NCBI GenBank assembly: GCA_902491915.1
Contig: CABUJL010000060.1
Location: 1 to 11,007, forward strand
Reading direction: 5' to 3'
DNA length: 11,007 nucleotides
DNA from: an uncultured Collinsella sp.
Lineage (GTDB): Bacteria; Actinomycetota; Coriobacteriia; Coriobacteriales; Coriobacteriaceae
Shown: positions 1 to 5,894 of the stretch, piece after piece
Layout: each line of letters starts with the position of its first letter
How positions within the stretch are numbered: position 1 is the first letter of the stretch
Made by a program: the position numbers and the translations under genes
Notes under the pieces: generated by a model
The model's database searches: none
Told to the model about the DNA's origin: nothing
The model's input: only the letters and a program-made list of their open reading frames with translations

Positions 1-482
1 AAGAAGACCGAAATCTTGTTGGACTCGAAATCAATGCCCTCAAAGCTGTCTACGTAGTTGATTGTGTTGTAGTAGACGCTGATCTCGTCGTGGTATTGAT
101 GGTCGCGGGCAAGCACGTAGAACTCGTCGAAGCAGCACAGGACGGGGACAGCGCGAGGATCCTCCGAGGCACGGTTCAAGACCTGCTGATACAGCTCCAC
201 GTCAATATTGCTTTTATAGATATAGCTGCCGCGATAGATCACGCAAGCTCCGTTGTCGGGACAAAAGGCGAGGCGGTTCTTGATGCCCTCGAACATCTCC
301 TCGAGCTTGGGGGCGGGACGTCCGCTGGCGGGGCAGAATACGATGCCGGCGTCGGCGAGCTTGTCCAGGCGCTCATCAAGACCCTGGGGCAGCACACGCT
401 CGTCGGTCAGCAGCGTCTTGTCCATATCGACGGCGAGAATCTTAATGTTGCCGATGTTGGCGTCCGATTCGTAAGTTTGCAT
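1..482 (-). CDS. Cof-type HAD-IIB family phosphatase (N-terminal part, cut by window edge)
   Basis: This is the first 160 codons of a minus-strand gene that runs off the left edge. The protein opens with MQTYESDANIGN and then carries HAD motif I, LAVDMDKTLL, with the nucleophile Asp19 and the acid/base Asp21. Motif II is in CPASGRP (Ser53). A Cof-like cap region follows, including AFCPDNGACVIY, which resembles the I-x-x-NGA segment typical of HAD-IIB sugar-phosphate and FMN phosphatases. Motifs III and IV would lie beyond the edge. The ATG is at 482-480, with an AAAGG ribosome binding site nine bases upstream. Family members dephosphorylate small phosphorylated metabolites in the cytoplasm, but the substrate cannot be told from sequence. 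The gene is divergent from the argG leader and nothing seen links the two functionally. The family call is firm; the substrate is unknown. Confidence 0.88.
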   Translation of the reverse strand, partial: MQTYESDANIGNIKILAVDMDKTLLTDERVLPQGLDERLDKLADAGIVFCPASGRPAPKLEEMFEGIKNRLAFCPDNGACVIYRGSYIYKSNIDVELYQQVLNRASEDPRAVPVLCCFDEFYVLARDHQYHDEISVYYNTINYVDSFEGIDFESNKISVF

Positions 483-625
483 AAAAGCGAGCCTTTCGTT
501 TCGAGATTGTTTCAGACGTTATAACCATCAACTCGTAGTCGAGCGTATTTTCGCAGGAACGGAGCGTGTTTGCACCACGCTTCACAAAGTAATGAAAAAA
601 CTTTTCAGAAATTTGAATTTGTCGC

Positions 626-653
626 TTGTGCTGCGGGCACTTTAGCGTAATAT
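626..653 (+). promoter_or_regulatory. Candidate promoter for the argG leader transcript
   Basis: TAATAT at 648-653 is a good -10 element. TTGTGC at 626-631, 16 bases upstream, is a weak -35. A start near 660 would give a leader of about 375 bases before argG, covering the arginine-rich leader peptide. A second, weaker pair (TTACCG at 690-695 and TACGAT at 712-717) is an alternative. This is inferred from hexamer similarity only. Confidence 0.4.
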
Positions 654-756
654 AGCGACCATCGAAAACGGAGACGGAAAAACAACCGCTTACCGAGTAA
701 AAGGTACCGTTTACGATATTTGAATTGCGCCCGGCGATACGTGAAAGGAGAGGCAG

Positions 757-831
757 ATGCAGTTCGTAAAGATCATCACCACTGCAGACAATGCCATCCG
801 ACGCCAGCGCGCAATTTCCCGACGACGATAA
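757..831 (+). CDS. Arginine-rich leader peptide upstream of argG (24 aa)
   Basis: This short reading frame starts with ATG at 757, behind a very strong Shine-Dalgarno sequence (AAAGGAG at 744-750, six bases spacing), and stops with TAA at 829-831. The peptide begins MQFVKIITTADNAI and ends RRQRAISRRR. Six of its last ten codons are arginine: CGA CGC at 799-804, CGC at 808-810, and three consecutive CGA codons at 820-828 just before the stop. No other amino acid is clustered like this. It lies 205 bases upstream of argG, whose product makes the precursor of arginine. Runs of the end-product amino acid in a short, well-initiated peptide are the classic sign of a ribosome-mediated attenuator (as in his, leu and trp leaders). 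A stem covering the last codons and the stop (824-829 with 834-839) fits that role. The peptide itself probably has no function after release. Function is inferred from codon content, position and target gene. Confidence 0.8.
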   Translation: MQFVKIITTADNAIRRQRAISRRR

Positions 832-981
832 CAATCGTCTCTGTCCGCATGGGGCGAATTGCCTCAACAGAGTCATTTTGAGGTCGTTGGGTCTTAGCAC
901 GACATAGCCGCATGTTTCTAGGGCATGCCTGTGATGCATTCTGCTGAATAACCTGATATTGCACGGTTTTTGACCTCAAGG
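820..981 (+). promoter_or_regulatory. Candidate attenuator RNA of argG with competing stems
   Basis: Several stems can be read by eye after the arginine codons. GACGAT (824-829) pairs with ATCGTC (834-839). CTCTGT (839-844) plus TGGGGC (850-855) pair with GCCTCA plus ACAGAG (861-872), forming a 12-bp stem with one five-base bulge, followed by TCATTTTG, so it is weakly terminator-like. TTGAGG (878-883) can pair either with CCTCAA (862-867), which breaks that stem, or as TTGAGGTC (878-885) with GACCTCAA (972-979). GTCGT (883-887) can also pair with ACGAC (899-903). A T5 run sits at 967-971. Such mutually exclusive pairings are expected in an attenuator. Which stem is the terminator is not settled, and no stem has the long U-tract of a textbook one, so control at the level of translation remains possible. 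Confidence 0.5.
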
Positions 982-1036
982 TGACTTGCAACTGACCGAT
1001 GTTCTAACTAGCTACCAAGGGCGAAAGGAAACAGCC

Positions 1037-2263
1037 ATGAGCAAGGAAAAAGTCGTTCTCGCATATTCCGGTGGTCTTGATACATCCGTATGTGTCAAGT
1101 GGCTCCAGGACGAGAAGAATCTCGATGTCGTTTGTGTCTGCGGCAACGTGGGCCAGGAAGAGACCGGACTGGATGCCAAGAAGCAGAAGGCCCTCGACCT
1201 GGGCGTTCTTGATTGCCAGGTGCTCGACCTGCGCGACGAGTTCTCCGATGAGTTCCTGACCAAAGCCATCGCAGCAAACTCCATGTACGAGAACAAGTAC
1301 CCGCTGCTCTCCGCCCTGTCTCGCCCGCTGCTTGCCAAGAAGCTTGTTGAGCTCGCCCACGAGTTTGGCGCGACCTACGTCGCCCACGGCTGCACCGGCA
1401 AGGGTAACGACCAGGTCCGTTTTGAGGCCGCCGTCAAGGCCCTCGACCCCGAGCTCAAGGTTATCGCCCCGGTTCGCGAGTGGGACCTGAAGTGCCGTCC
1501 CGACGAGGTCGCCTATGCCCACGCCCACAACGTGCCGGTTCCCGAGGGTGCCAACGACAACCCCTACTCCATCGACGACAACCTGTGGGGTCGCGCCATC
1601 GAGTGCGGTCACCTGGAGGACCCTTGGAATGAGCCGCTCGATGACGCTTGGGTTATGACCAAGAACCCCGAGGACACGCCTGACACCCCGACCTATACCG
1701 AGATCGAGTTTGAGGCCGGCAAGCCTGTCGCCGTCGACGGCAAGAAGATGAAGCTCTCCGAGATCGTCATCGCCCTCAACAAGATTTCGGGCGACAACGG
1801 CTTTGGCCGTCTTGACCTGGTCGAGGATCGTCTGGTGGGCCTCAAGAGCCGCGAGTGCTATGAGGTTCCCGGCGCCCTGACGCTCATCACCGCCCACAAG
1901 GCGCTCGAGGACATCTGCGTCGAGGGCGACCTGCTCAAGACCAAGATCAAGCTCGAGCAGGATTGGGCCACCGCCGTGTACAACGGCCAGTGGTACAGCC
2001 CGCTCAAGAACGCGCTCGACGCCTTTATGGCCGATACCCAGAAGTTCGTGACCGGCACTGTCCGTCTGAAGTTCTTTAAGGGCAACTGCCATGTCGTCGG
2101 CCGCAAGAGTCCCTTCAGCCTCTACGACTACGGCCTGGCTACCTACGACCGCGACACCACGTTTGACGAGAAGGCCAGCGCCGGCTTTATCGAGATCGAT
2201 ACGCTGTCGCTCAAGACGTGGGCAAAGGTCCAGGGCCCCAGCTCTGCTGCCGCCCAGGCCTAG
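1037..2263 (+). CDS. argG: Argininosuccinate synthase
   Basis: This enzyme joins citrulline and aspartate, using ATP, to make argininosuccinate, the penultimate step of arginine synthesis in the cytoplasm. The 408-residue product has the normal family length. The N-terminal ATP pyrophosphatase P-loop reads AYSGGLDTS (residues 9-17). The segment YENKYPLLSALSRPLLAK and the citrulline/aspartate-site motif GCTGKGNDQ (118-126) are both intact, as is the conserved PVREW region. The ATG at 1037 is chosen over an in-frame TTG at 986 because the GAAAGGA ribosome binding site is at 1023-1029 and MSKEKVVLAYSGG is the usual N-terminus. It is preceded by the arginine-rich leader peptide at 757-831, which suggests attenuation control. 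argH lies downstream but is separated by a terminator and about 520 bases, so the two are probably transcribed separately. Identity is very sure. Confidence 0.98.
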   Translation: MSKEKVVLAYSGGLDTSVCVKWLQDEKNLDVVCVCGNVGQEETGLDAKKQKALDLGVLDCQVLDLRDEFSDEFLTKAIAANSMYENKYPLLSALSRPLLAKKLVELAHEFGATYVAHGCTGKGNDQVRFEAAVKALDPELKVIAPVREWDLKCRPDEVAYAHAHNVPVPEGANDNPYSIDDNLWGRAIECGHLEDPWNEPLDDAWVMTKNPEDTPDTPTYTEIEFEAGKPVAVDGKKMKLSEIVIALNKISGDNGFGRLDLVEDRLVGLKSRECYEVPGALTLITAHKALEDICVEGDLLKTKIKLEQDWATAVYNGQWYSPLKNALDAFMADTQKFVTGTVRLKFFKGNCHVVGRKSPFSLYDYGLATYDRDTTFDEKASAGFIEIDTLSLKTWAKVQGPSSAAAQA

Positions 2264-2416
2264 CGCCTCCTTCCCTTGGTATCCGCGCGGCCCATCCGCG
2301 TGATACATAACGGGCGCACGGGGTCCCTACCTTTCGTTATGCTTGCTGACACTTCTTAACATCGGTGGCCCCTACGTTCCGCCCGCATATATGATGCCGC
2401 GACTGTGGCTGAGTCC

Positions 2417-2452
2417 GAGCCCCGCCGGGGTTGTCCGGCGGGGCTCCTTCTA
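2417..2452 (+). terminator. Intrinsic terminator after argG
   Basis: A perfect 12-bp GC-rich stem (2417-2428 with 2435-2446, loop of six) is followed by CTTCTATC. It lies about 150 bases after the argG stop. The T-tract is interrupted, but the stem is very strong. The stretch between the argG stop and this stem (2264-2416) shows only a weaker hairpin, CATAACG (2306-2312) with CGTTATG (2335-2341), and no gene. Confidence 0.75.
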
Positions 2453-2494
2453 TCAATTTGGCGGCTCTGCGCCTATATATGAGGAGTATCCATT

Positions 2495-2665
2495 ATGTTC
2501 AATGCTATCGCGCATGCTTTACTTGCCCTCGCGCCCGAGTTCGATGCTGCAAGGGTCGAGGACGTCCCTATGAGCCTGAAGGCCTGGATCGATGGTTCGC
2601 AGGGCAACATCCGGAGGGAGACGTTGGGCGCCAAGTGCATGGCGCGTCACTTCTTTGCAAATTAG
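2495..2665 (+). CDS. Small hypothetical protein (56 aa) between argG and argH
   Basis: An ATG at 2495 follows a good ribosome binding site (GAGGAG at 2481-2486, eight bases spacing) and opens a 56-codon frame ending TAG at 2663-2665. The product begins MFNAIAHALLALAPEFDAARV and ends AKCMARHFFAN. The first 13 residues are mildly hydrophobic but too short and too polar for a clear membrane segment. I recognise no family. The frame starts just 42 bases after the argG terminator stem, with no convincing promoter between (TATATA at 2474-2479 is too close to the ATG). Its codons are not enriched for arginine (four of 56), so it does not look like a second attenuator for argH. It may be a real small protein, a remnant of a larger gene, or chance. 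The main support is the ribosome binding site. Confidence 0.4.
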   Translation: MFNAIAHALLALAPEFDAARVEDVPMSLKAWIDGSQGNIRRETLGAKCMARHFFAN

Positions 2666-2783
2666 CTACATGGCTCCGCACACGGTGGGGAATGTGTAAA
2701 ACTAGCGGTTGAAAAATCGCTTTAGCGATATGGCGCATTGCTTTGGGCGCTTGTTTTGGTATTTGGAGAAAGGGGACGGTTCC

Positions 2784-4214
2784 ATGGCTCTTTGGGGCGG
2801 TCGTTTTGAGGCAGGCGTGGCCGAGGTCACGCAGGAGTTTGGCGCGTCGCTGCCGGTCGACAAACATCTCTATAAGCAGGATATCGCCGGCTCTAAGGCG
2901 CATGCCAAAATGCTGGCGGCCCAGGGCATCATCAGTGCCGAGGACGAGCAGGCGATTGCCAAGGGCCTGACCGGAATCGAACAGGATATCGATGCCGGCA
3001 ACTTCACCTTCGACATCAACGACGAAGACATTCATATGTCCATCGAGAGCGAGCTGACGCGTCGCATCGGCGAGGCCGGTAAGCGCTTGCATACCGGCCG
3101 TTCGCGCAACGACCAGGTGGCGACCGATACGCGCCTGGGCGTCAAGGCGCTGGCCAAGGAGCTCATGGAGGCCAATCTTGAGCTGCGCCATGTGCTGGTG
3201 GATGCGGCTAAGAAGTACGACAAGGTGATTCTGCCGGGCTACACGCATATGCAGCACGCTCAGCCCGTGCTGCTCTCGCATCATCTGCTGGCGTATTCCT
3301 GGATGTTCGCGCGCGACTTTACGCGCCTGAAGGCCGCCTTTGATGCCGCCGACAACTGCCCGCTGGGTGCTGCCGCGCTTGCCGGTACGAGCTATCCGCT
3401 CGATCGCCAGATGACGGCTGCCGAACTTGGCTTTGCGGGCGTGATTCCCAACTCGCTCGATGCGGTTTCCGACCGTGATTTCCTGCTCGATCTGCATTAC
3501 GCCGGATCCGTCATGGCGATGCACCTGTCGCGTCTTTCCGAGGAGATCGTGCTGTGGTCGAGCTCCGAATTTGGCTTTATCACGCTTTCAGACTCCTACT
3601 CCACCGGCTCGTCTATCATGCCGCAGAAGAAGAATCCCGACTTTGCCGAGCTTATTCGCGGCAAGAGCGGTCGCGTGTACGGCAACCTGGTGCAGCTGCT
3701 GGTAACCATGAAGGGCTTGCCGCTTGCTTATAACAAGGATTTGCAGGAGGACAAGGAGGGCGCGCTCGATACCGCCCATACGCTCATGCAGTGCCTGTCG
3801 GTTATGGCCGGTATGATTTCGACTTGGGCCGTCAACGAGGATGCCATGGCGCGCGAGTGCGGCGTGGGTCACCTTGCCGCCACCGATGTTGCCGATTACC
3901 TGGCTAAGCGTGGTCTGCCGTTCCGCGAGGCTCATGCCGTGGTGGGGCATCTGGTTCTGATGTGTGAGAAGCGCGGCTGCAATCTTGAGGACCTGCCGTT
4001 TGAGGTGTTCCAGGAGGCAAGCCCGCTCTTTGAGCACGACATTACCGAGGCGCTCGACATCCCGTCGATTGTCGCCGCGCGCACGACCGAGGGCGGCACC
4101 GCCCCTGCCGCCGTTGCCGTGCAGCTGCAGCGTGCCGAGGCGCAGCTCGTGGTCGACGAAGGTGTGTTTGGATCGCTAACCAAGGTCGTCGAGATGGGTC
4201 ACGGGGCAAAGTAG
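2784..4214 (+). CDS. argH: Argininosuccinate lyase
   Basis: This enzyme splits argininosuccinate into arginine and fumarate, the last step of arginine synthesis. The 476-residue product is of normal family length and belongs to the fumarase/aspartase superfamily. Visible landmarks are the N-terminal MALWGGRFEAG, the HTGRSRNDQ motif (residues 103-111), the QPVLLSHHLLAY helix carrying a conserved histidine, and the superfamily signature GSSIMPQKKNP (275-285) with the catalytic-loop serine. The ATG at 2784 is preferred over an in-frame TTG at 2709 because it matches the normal N-terminus and follows a GGAGAAAGGGG purine tract (2765-2775). The gene appears to be a single unit: argG and its terminator lie upstream and a terminator follows at 4265. 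No arginine leader or clear arginine-repressor box was seen directly upstream of argH, so its control may differ from that of argG. Identity is very sure. Confidence 0.98.
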   Translation: MALWGGRFEAGVAEVTQEFGASLPVDKHLYKQDIAGSKAHAKMLAAQGIISAEDEQAIAKGLTGIEQDIDAGNFTFDINDEDIHMSIESELTRRIGEAGKRLHTGRSRNDQVATDTRLGVKALAKELMEANLELRHVLVDAAKKYDKVILPGYTHMQHAQPVLLSHHLLAYSWMFARDFTRLKAAFDAADNCPLGAAALAGTSYPLDRQMTAAELGFAGVIPNSLDAVSDRDFLLDLHYAGSVMAMHLSRLSEEIVLWSSSEFGFITLSDSYSTGSSIMPQKKNPDFAELIRGKSGRVYGNLVQLLVTMKGLPLAYNKDLQEDKEGALDTAHTLMQCLSVMAGMISTWAVNEDAMARECGVGHLAATDVADYLAKRGLPFREAHAVVGHLVLMCEKRGCNLEDLPFEVFQEASPLFEHDITEALDIPSIVAARTTEGGTAPAAVAVQLQRAEAQLVVDEGVFGSLTKVVEMGHGAK

Positions 4215-4264
4215 AGGTTTGGCTGAAGACGTATTGTCCATTTATTGATAAATCGTTTTCGCTT

Positions 4265-4300
4265 TACGGGCGCCTGCTGATGTGGGAGCCCGTATTTTGT
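4265..4300 (+). terminator. Intrinsic terminator after argH
   Basis: TACGGGC (4265-4271) pairs with GCCCGTA (4288-4294) around a 16-base loop, followed by TTTTGT. It lies 50 bases after the argH stop codon. Confidence 0.7.
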
Positions 4301-4371
4301 TGCTATGGGGGAGGGGCTTGTCGAGAACTTCTGTAGGACCTTTGGGCAGGTTGTGAAGGGGATACGTTCGC

Positions 4372-4421
4372 GGGCGGCAACCGACCGCCTGCTCTGTTCG
4401 GCGCGGTTGATGGGCGGTCGG
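4372..4421. repeat. Overlapping GC-rich inverted repeats upstream of ndk
   Basis: CCGACCGCC (4381-4389) is perfectly complementary to GGCGGTCGG (4413-4421). Part of the left arm can pair instead with GGCGG just upstream (4373-4377 with 4385-4389). CAACCG (4378-4383) can pair with CGGTTG (4404-4409). There is no T-tract on either side, so it is not an intrinsic terminator. It could be part of a small RNA or a decayed palindromic element; function unknown. Confidence 0.5.
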
Positions 4422-4477
4422 ATGGTACTCTAATCGGGCTTCGAAACAGAAGTGACACATATGGAGCGCTTTAATAA

Positions 4478-4493
4478 ATTGCAACGTTTCAAT
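4478..4493. promoter_or_regulatory. LacI/PurR-like operator palindrome upstream of ndk
   Basis: ATTGCAACGTTTCAAT is symmetric around a central AACGTT, with only one mismatched pair. LacI-family operators, such as those of PurR and CcpA, typically have this central CG and flanking A/T-rich half-sites. It lies upstream of the ndk promoter. The regulator is not in the window, so assignment is by motif shape only. Confidence 0.35.
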
Positions 4494-4506
4494 AAACAGC
4501 TTTTTG

Positions 4507-4535
4507 TTTAACTGCAGCTAAAACTCTGTTACGAT
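4507..4535 (+). promoter_or_regulatory. ndk promoter with extended -10
   Basis: TGTTACGAT at 4527-4535 reads as an extended -10 (TG-n-TACGAT). TTTAAC at 4507-4512 is a weak -35 at 17 bases spacing. Transcription would start near 4542, right at the base of a stem (4545-4553 with 4567-4575, one mismatch) in the 5' untranslated region. Confidence 0.5.
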
Positions 4536-4599
4536 GCAGTCCAGGCGGGTGCCGGAATGGGACTTGGGCACGCGCGAACCTACTTGAAAGGCTACTTTT

Positions 4600-5004
4600 A
4601 TGGCTATCGAGAAGACCTTCATCATGATTAAGCCCGACGCCGTGCGCGACCGCAAGATCGGCGAGATCGTTGCTCGCATTGAGCGCAGCGGCCTTGTCAT
4701 CGAGCGCATGGAGATGACCACGCTCGAGCGCGCTACCGTCGAGGAGCACTACGCCCATCTGGCCGACAAGCCCTTCTTTGGCGGTCTCTGCGACTTTATG
4801 ACGAGCGGTCCGGTCGTCAAGATGGTCGTTTCCGGTCTCTCCGCTGTTGCTAAGATGCGCACCCTCATGGGCGCTACTAATCCGCTTGACGCTGCTCCTG
4901 GTACCATCCGCGGCGACTTTGCCGTCGATGTCAACGCCAACGTGATCCACGGCTCCGACTGCCTGGAGAACGCCGAGATTGAGATCAAGCGTTTCTTTGG
5001 CTAA
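4600..5004 (+). CDS. ndk: Nucleoside diphosphate kinase
   Basis: This enzyme transfers the terminal phosphate from ATP to other nucleoside diphosphates through a phosphohistidine intermediate, balancing the NTP and dNTP pools. The product is 134 residues, the usual bacterial length. It starts MAIEKTFIMIKPDAV, the family's typical first strand, has the conserved SGPVV and MGATNP segments, and carries the active-site histidine His117 in NVIHGSDC. The family's common NVIHGSDS has Cys in place of the last Ser here, a minor variation. The ATG at 4600 follows a GAAAGG ribosome binding site (4586-4591). It appears to be a single-gene unit with its own promoter and a strong terminator at 5043. The palindrome upstream (4478-4493) may be a regulator site. 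Identity is very sure. Confidence 0.97.
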   Translation: MAIEKTFIMIKPDAVRDRKIGEIVARIERSGLVIERMEMTTLERATVEEHYAHLADKPFFGGLCDFMTSGPVVKMVVSGLSAVAKMRTLMGATNPLDAAPGTIRGDFAVDVNANVIHGSDCLENAEIEIKRFFG

Positions 5005-5042
5005 GCCAGCTTTGACTCCTTAAAGCTGTTAGCGTGTGGCTT

Positions 5043-5079
5043 GGGCGCCGCGGAACTCCATCCGCGGCGCCCTTTTATT
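5043..5079 (+). terminator. Intrinsic terminator after ndk
   Basis: A perfect 11-bp stem, GGGCGCCGCGG (5043-5053) with CCGCGGCGCCC (5062-5072), has an eight-base loop and is followed by TTTTATT. Confidence 0.92.
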
Positions 5080-5081
5080 CC

Positions 5082-5128
5082 AAAATCTATGAAGGGGCCC
5101 GCTCGGTCATGAGTTCCGAGCGGGCCCC
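5082..5128 (-). terminator. Intrinsic terminator of rpiB (minus strand)
   Basis: A perfect 13-bp stem (5094-5106 with 5116-5128, nine-base loop), read on the minus strand, is followed by TTCATAGATTTT. It ends the minus-strand rpiB transcript and sits back to back with the ndk terminator. Confidence 0.85.
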
Positions 5129-5155
5129 TGCTGTTAGCTTGTGGCACTGAGTGGT

Positions 5156-5623
5156 TTAGGCCTCGTCGACGACCTTGAGGCCGCGCGTGTGATCGATCTC
5201 GTTGAGGAGGTTAACGCGACGCTCGTGACGGCCGCCCTCAAACTCGGCGTCGAGCCACTCGTCGACGATCATCTTAGCGAGCTCGGAGCCCACGACACGG
5301 GCACCAAAGGCGAGCACGTTGGTGTTGTTGTGCATGCGGGAGAGCTTGGCGCTGAAGGGCTCGGAGCACACGACGGCGCGTACGCCCTCGACCTTGTTGG
5401 CAGCCAGGCTAATCCCGACACCGGTGCCACAGATGAGGATGCCCAGGTCGACGTCGCCGTTGGCAACGGCCTTACCCACCTTGTAGCCGGCGATGGGGTA
5501 GTCAAAGCTCTCGGAGGTGTCGGTGCCAAAGTTCACGACCTCGCAGCCGCGCTCCTTCAGGTGCTCGGAGATGATGTTCTTGAGCTCGACGGCGGCGTGG
5601 TCGTTGCCGATACCAATCTTCAT
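5156..5623 (-). CDS. rpiB: Ribose-5-phosphate isomerase B (RpiB/LacAB family)
   Basis: This enzyme interconverts ribose-5-phosphate and ribulose-5-phosphate in the non-oxidative pentose phosphate pathway. The 155-residue product is of family length. It starts MKIGIGNDHAAVELK, with the phosphate- and sugar-contacting Asp8 and His9. The active-site loop CGTGVG holds the catalytic-base Cys65. The MHNNTN segment holds His98 and Asn99, and the C-terminal GGRHERR segment supplies the phosphate-binding arginines. The ATG at 5623-5621 follows GAGAGGA on the minus strand. The related family members LacA and LacB (galactose-6-phosphate isomerase) and allose-6-phosphate isomerases share the fold. The Cys65 active site and the absence of sugar-utilisation genes nearby favour RpiB, though the substrate is not proven. 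The gene converges on ndk and diverges from the cysteine desulfidase gene. Confidence 0.93.
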   Translation of the reverse strand: MKIGIGNDHAAVELKNIISEHLKERGCEVVNFGTDTSESFDYPIAGYKVGKAVANGDVDLGILICGTGVGISLAANKVEGVRAVVCSEPFSAKLSRMHNNTNVLAFGARVVGSELAKMIVDEWLDAEFEGGRHERRVNLLNEIDHTRGLKVVDEA

Positions 5624-5654
5624 GAGTGGTTCCTCTCTGGTCTGTGCGGCGCAA

Positions 5655-5741
5655 ATGCTAAAGGTTTTACCGCGTTCGACTGCATGATAGCGCGACTTTT
5701 GCGTAAACGCTCGGGCGTTTTTTGGTCAAACGCTTTAGCAT
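5655..5741. promoter_or_regulatory. Nested inverted repeats in the rpiB / desulfidase divergent gap
   Basis: ATGCTAAAG (5655-5663) and CTTTAGCAT (5733-5741) are a perfect 9-bp inverted pair, 69 bases apart. The similarity continues inward in part: each arm is followed in its own orientation by a GTTT-ACC-like stretch. They bracket a second palindrome (GCGT-AA-ACGC at 5701-5710) and the terminator-like hairpin at 5705-5723. A TTGACC element on the minus strand (5729-5724) could be the -35 of rpiB. The pair could be two operator half-sites for one regulator, or the ends of a folded RNA. Confidence 0.4.
5705..5723 (+). terminator. Terminator-like hairpin in the leader of the cysteine desulfidase gene
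   Basis: AAACGC (5705-5710), loop TCGG, and GCGTTT (5715-5720) are followed by T's through 5723, a run of six in all. It points towards the desulfidase gene 170 bases downstream and has no plus-strand gene to end. A second AAACGC at 5728-5733 can pair with the same GCGTTT, making an alternative stem. It could therefore be an attenuator, or a stop for antisense transcription running from rpiB. Confidence 0.45.
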
Positions 5742-5811
5742 GCAACAAGACCGGCTTCTCATGAATGAATGCTGTCAGTTTGTGCTTGAGCGCCGTCCGC
5801 CGGAACCATGG

Positions 5812-5840
5812 TTGCAGTTTTTGATGCATTGTTATCAAAT
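5812..5840 (+). promoter_or_regulatory. Weak candidate promoter for the cysteine desulfidase gene
   Basis: TTGCAG (5812-5817) is 17 bases before TCAAAT (5835-5840), inside an AT-rich patch (TTATCAAATAAA). A start here would lie downstream of the terminator-like hairpin. The -10 is poor. Confidence 0.25.
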
Positions 5841-5894
5841 AAAGGAGCTAACTATTTTTGAGAGCCAAGCCCGTTATGCAAGCAGGAGATACCT

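Larger units (their letters stand above)
4215..4599. other. Non-coding gap between argH and ndk
   Basis: This 385-base stretch has no convincing gene. It holds the argH terminator (4265-4300), a cluster of overlapping GC-rich inverted repeats (4372-4421), a LacI-family-like palindrome (4478-4493), two copies of a 12-base AT-rich repeat CGYTTYAATAAA (4467-4478 and 4485-4496, 10 of 12 identical), and the ndk promoter. A 15-codon frame from ATG 4461 spans the repeats but lacks a ribosome binding site. Confidence 0.7.

Noticed and set aside
945..960. TGAATAACCTGATATT as an arginine-repressor box before argG
   Set aside because: Only one half resembles the ARG-box consensus; the second half and the spacing do not fit well.
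1004..2308. Long minus-strand open frame opposite argG
   Set aside because: It is the antisense shadow of argG's biased codons; no ribosome binding site and a repetitive, family-less translation.
2716..2729. ATCGC-TTTA-GCGAT hairpin with A's upstream, a possible minus-strand terminator
   Set aside because: The stem is only 5 bp and there is no minus-strand gene upstream for it to end.
4461..4511. 15-codon frame (MERFNKLQRFNKQLFV) upstream of ndk
   Set aside because: No convincing ribosome binding site; its repeat is better explained by the AT-rich direct repeats and the palindrome.
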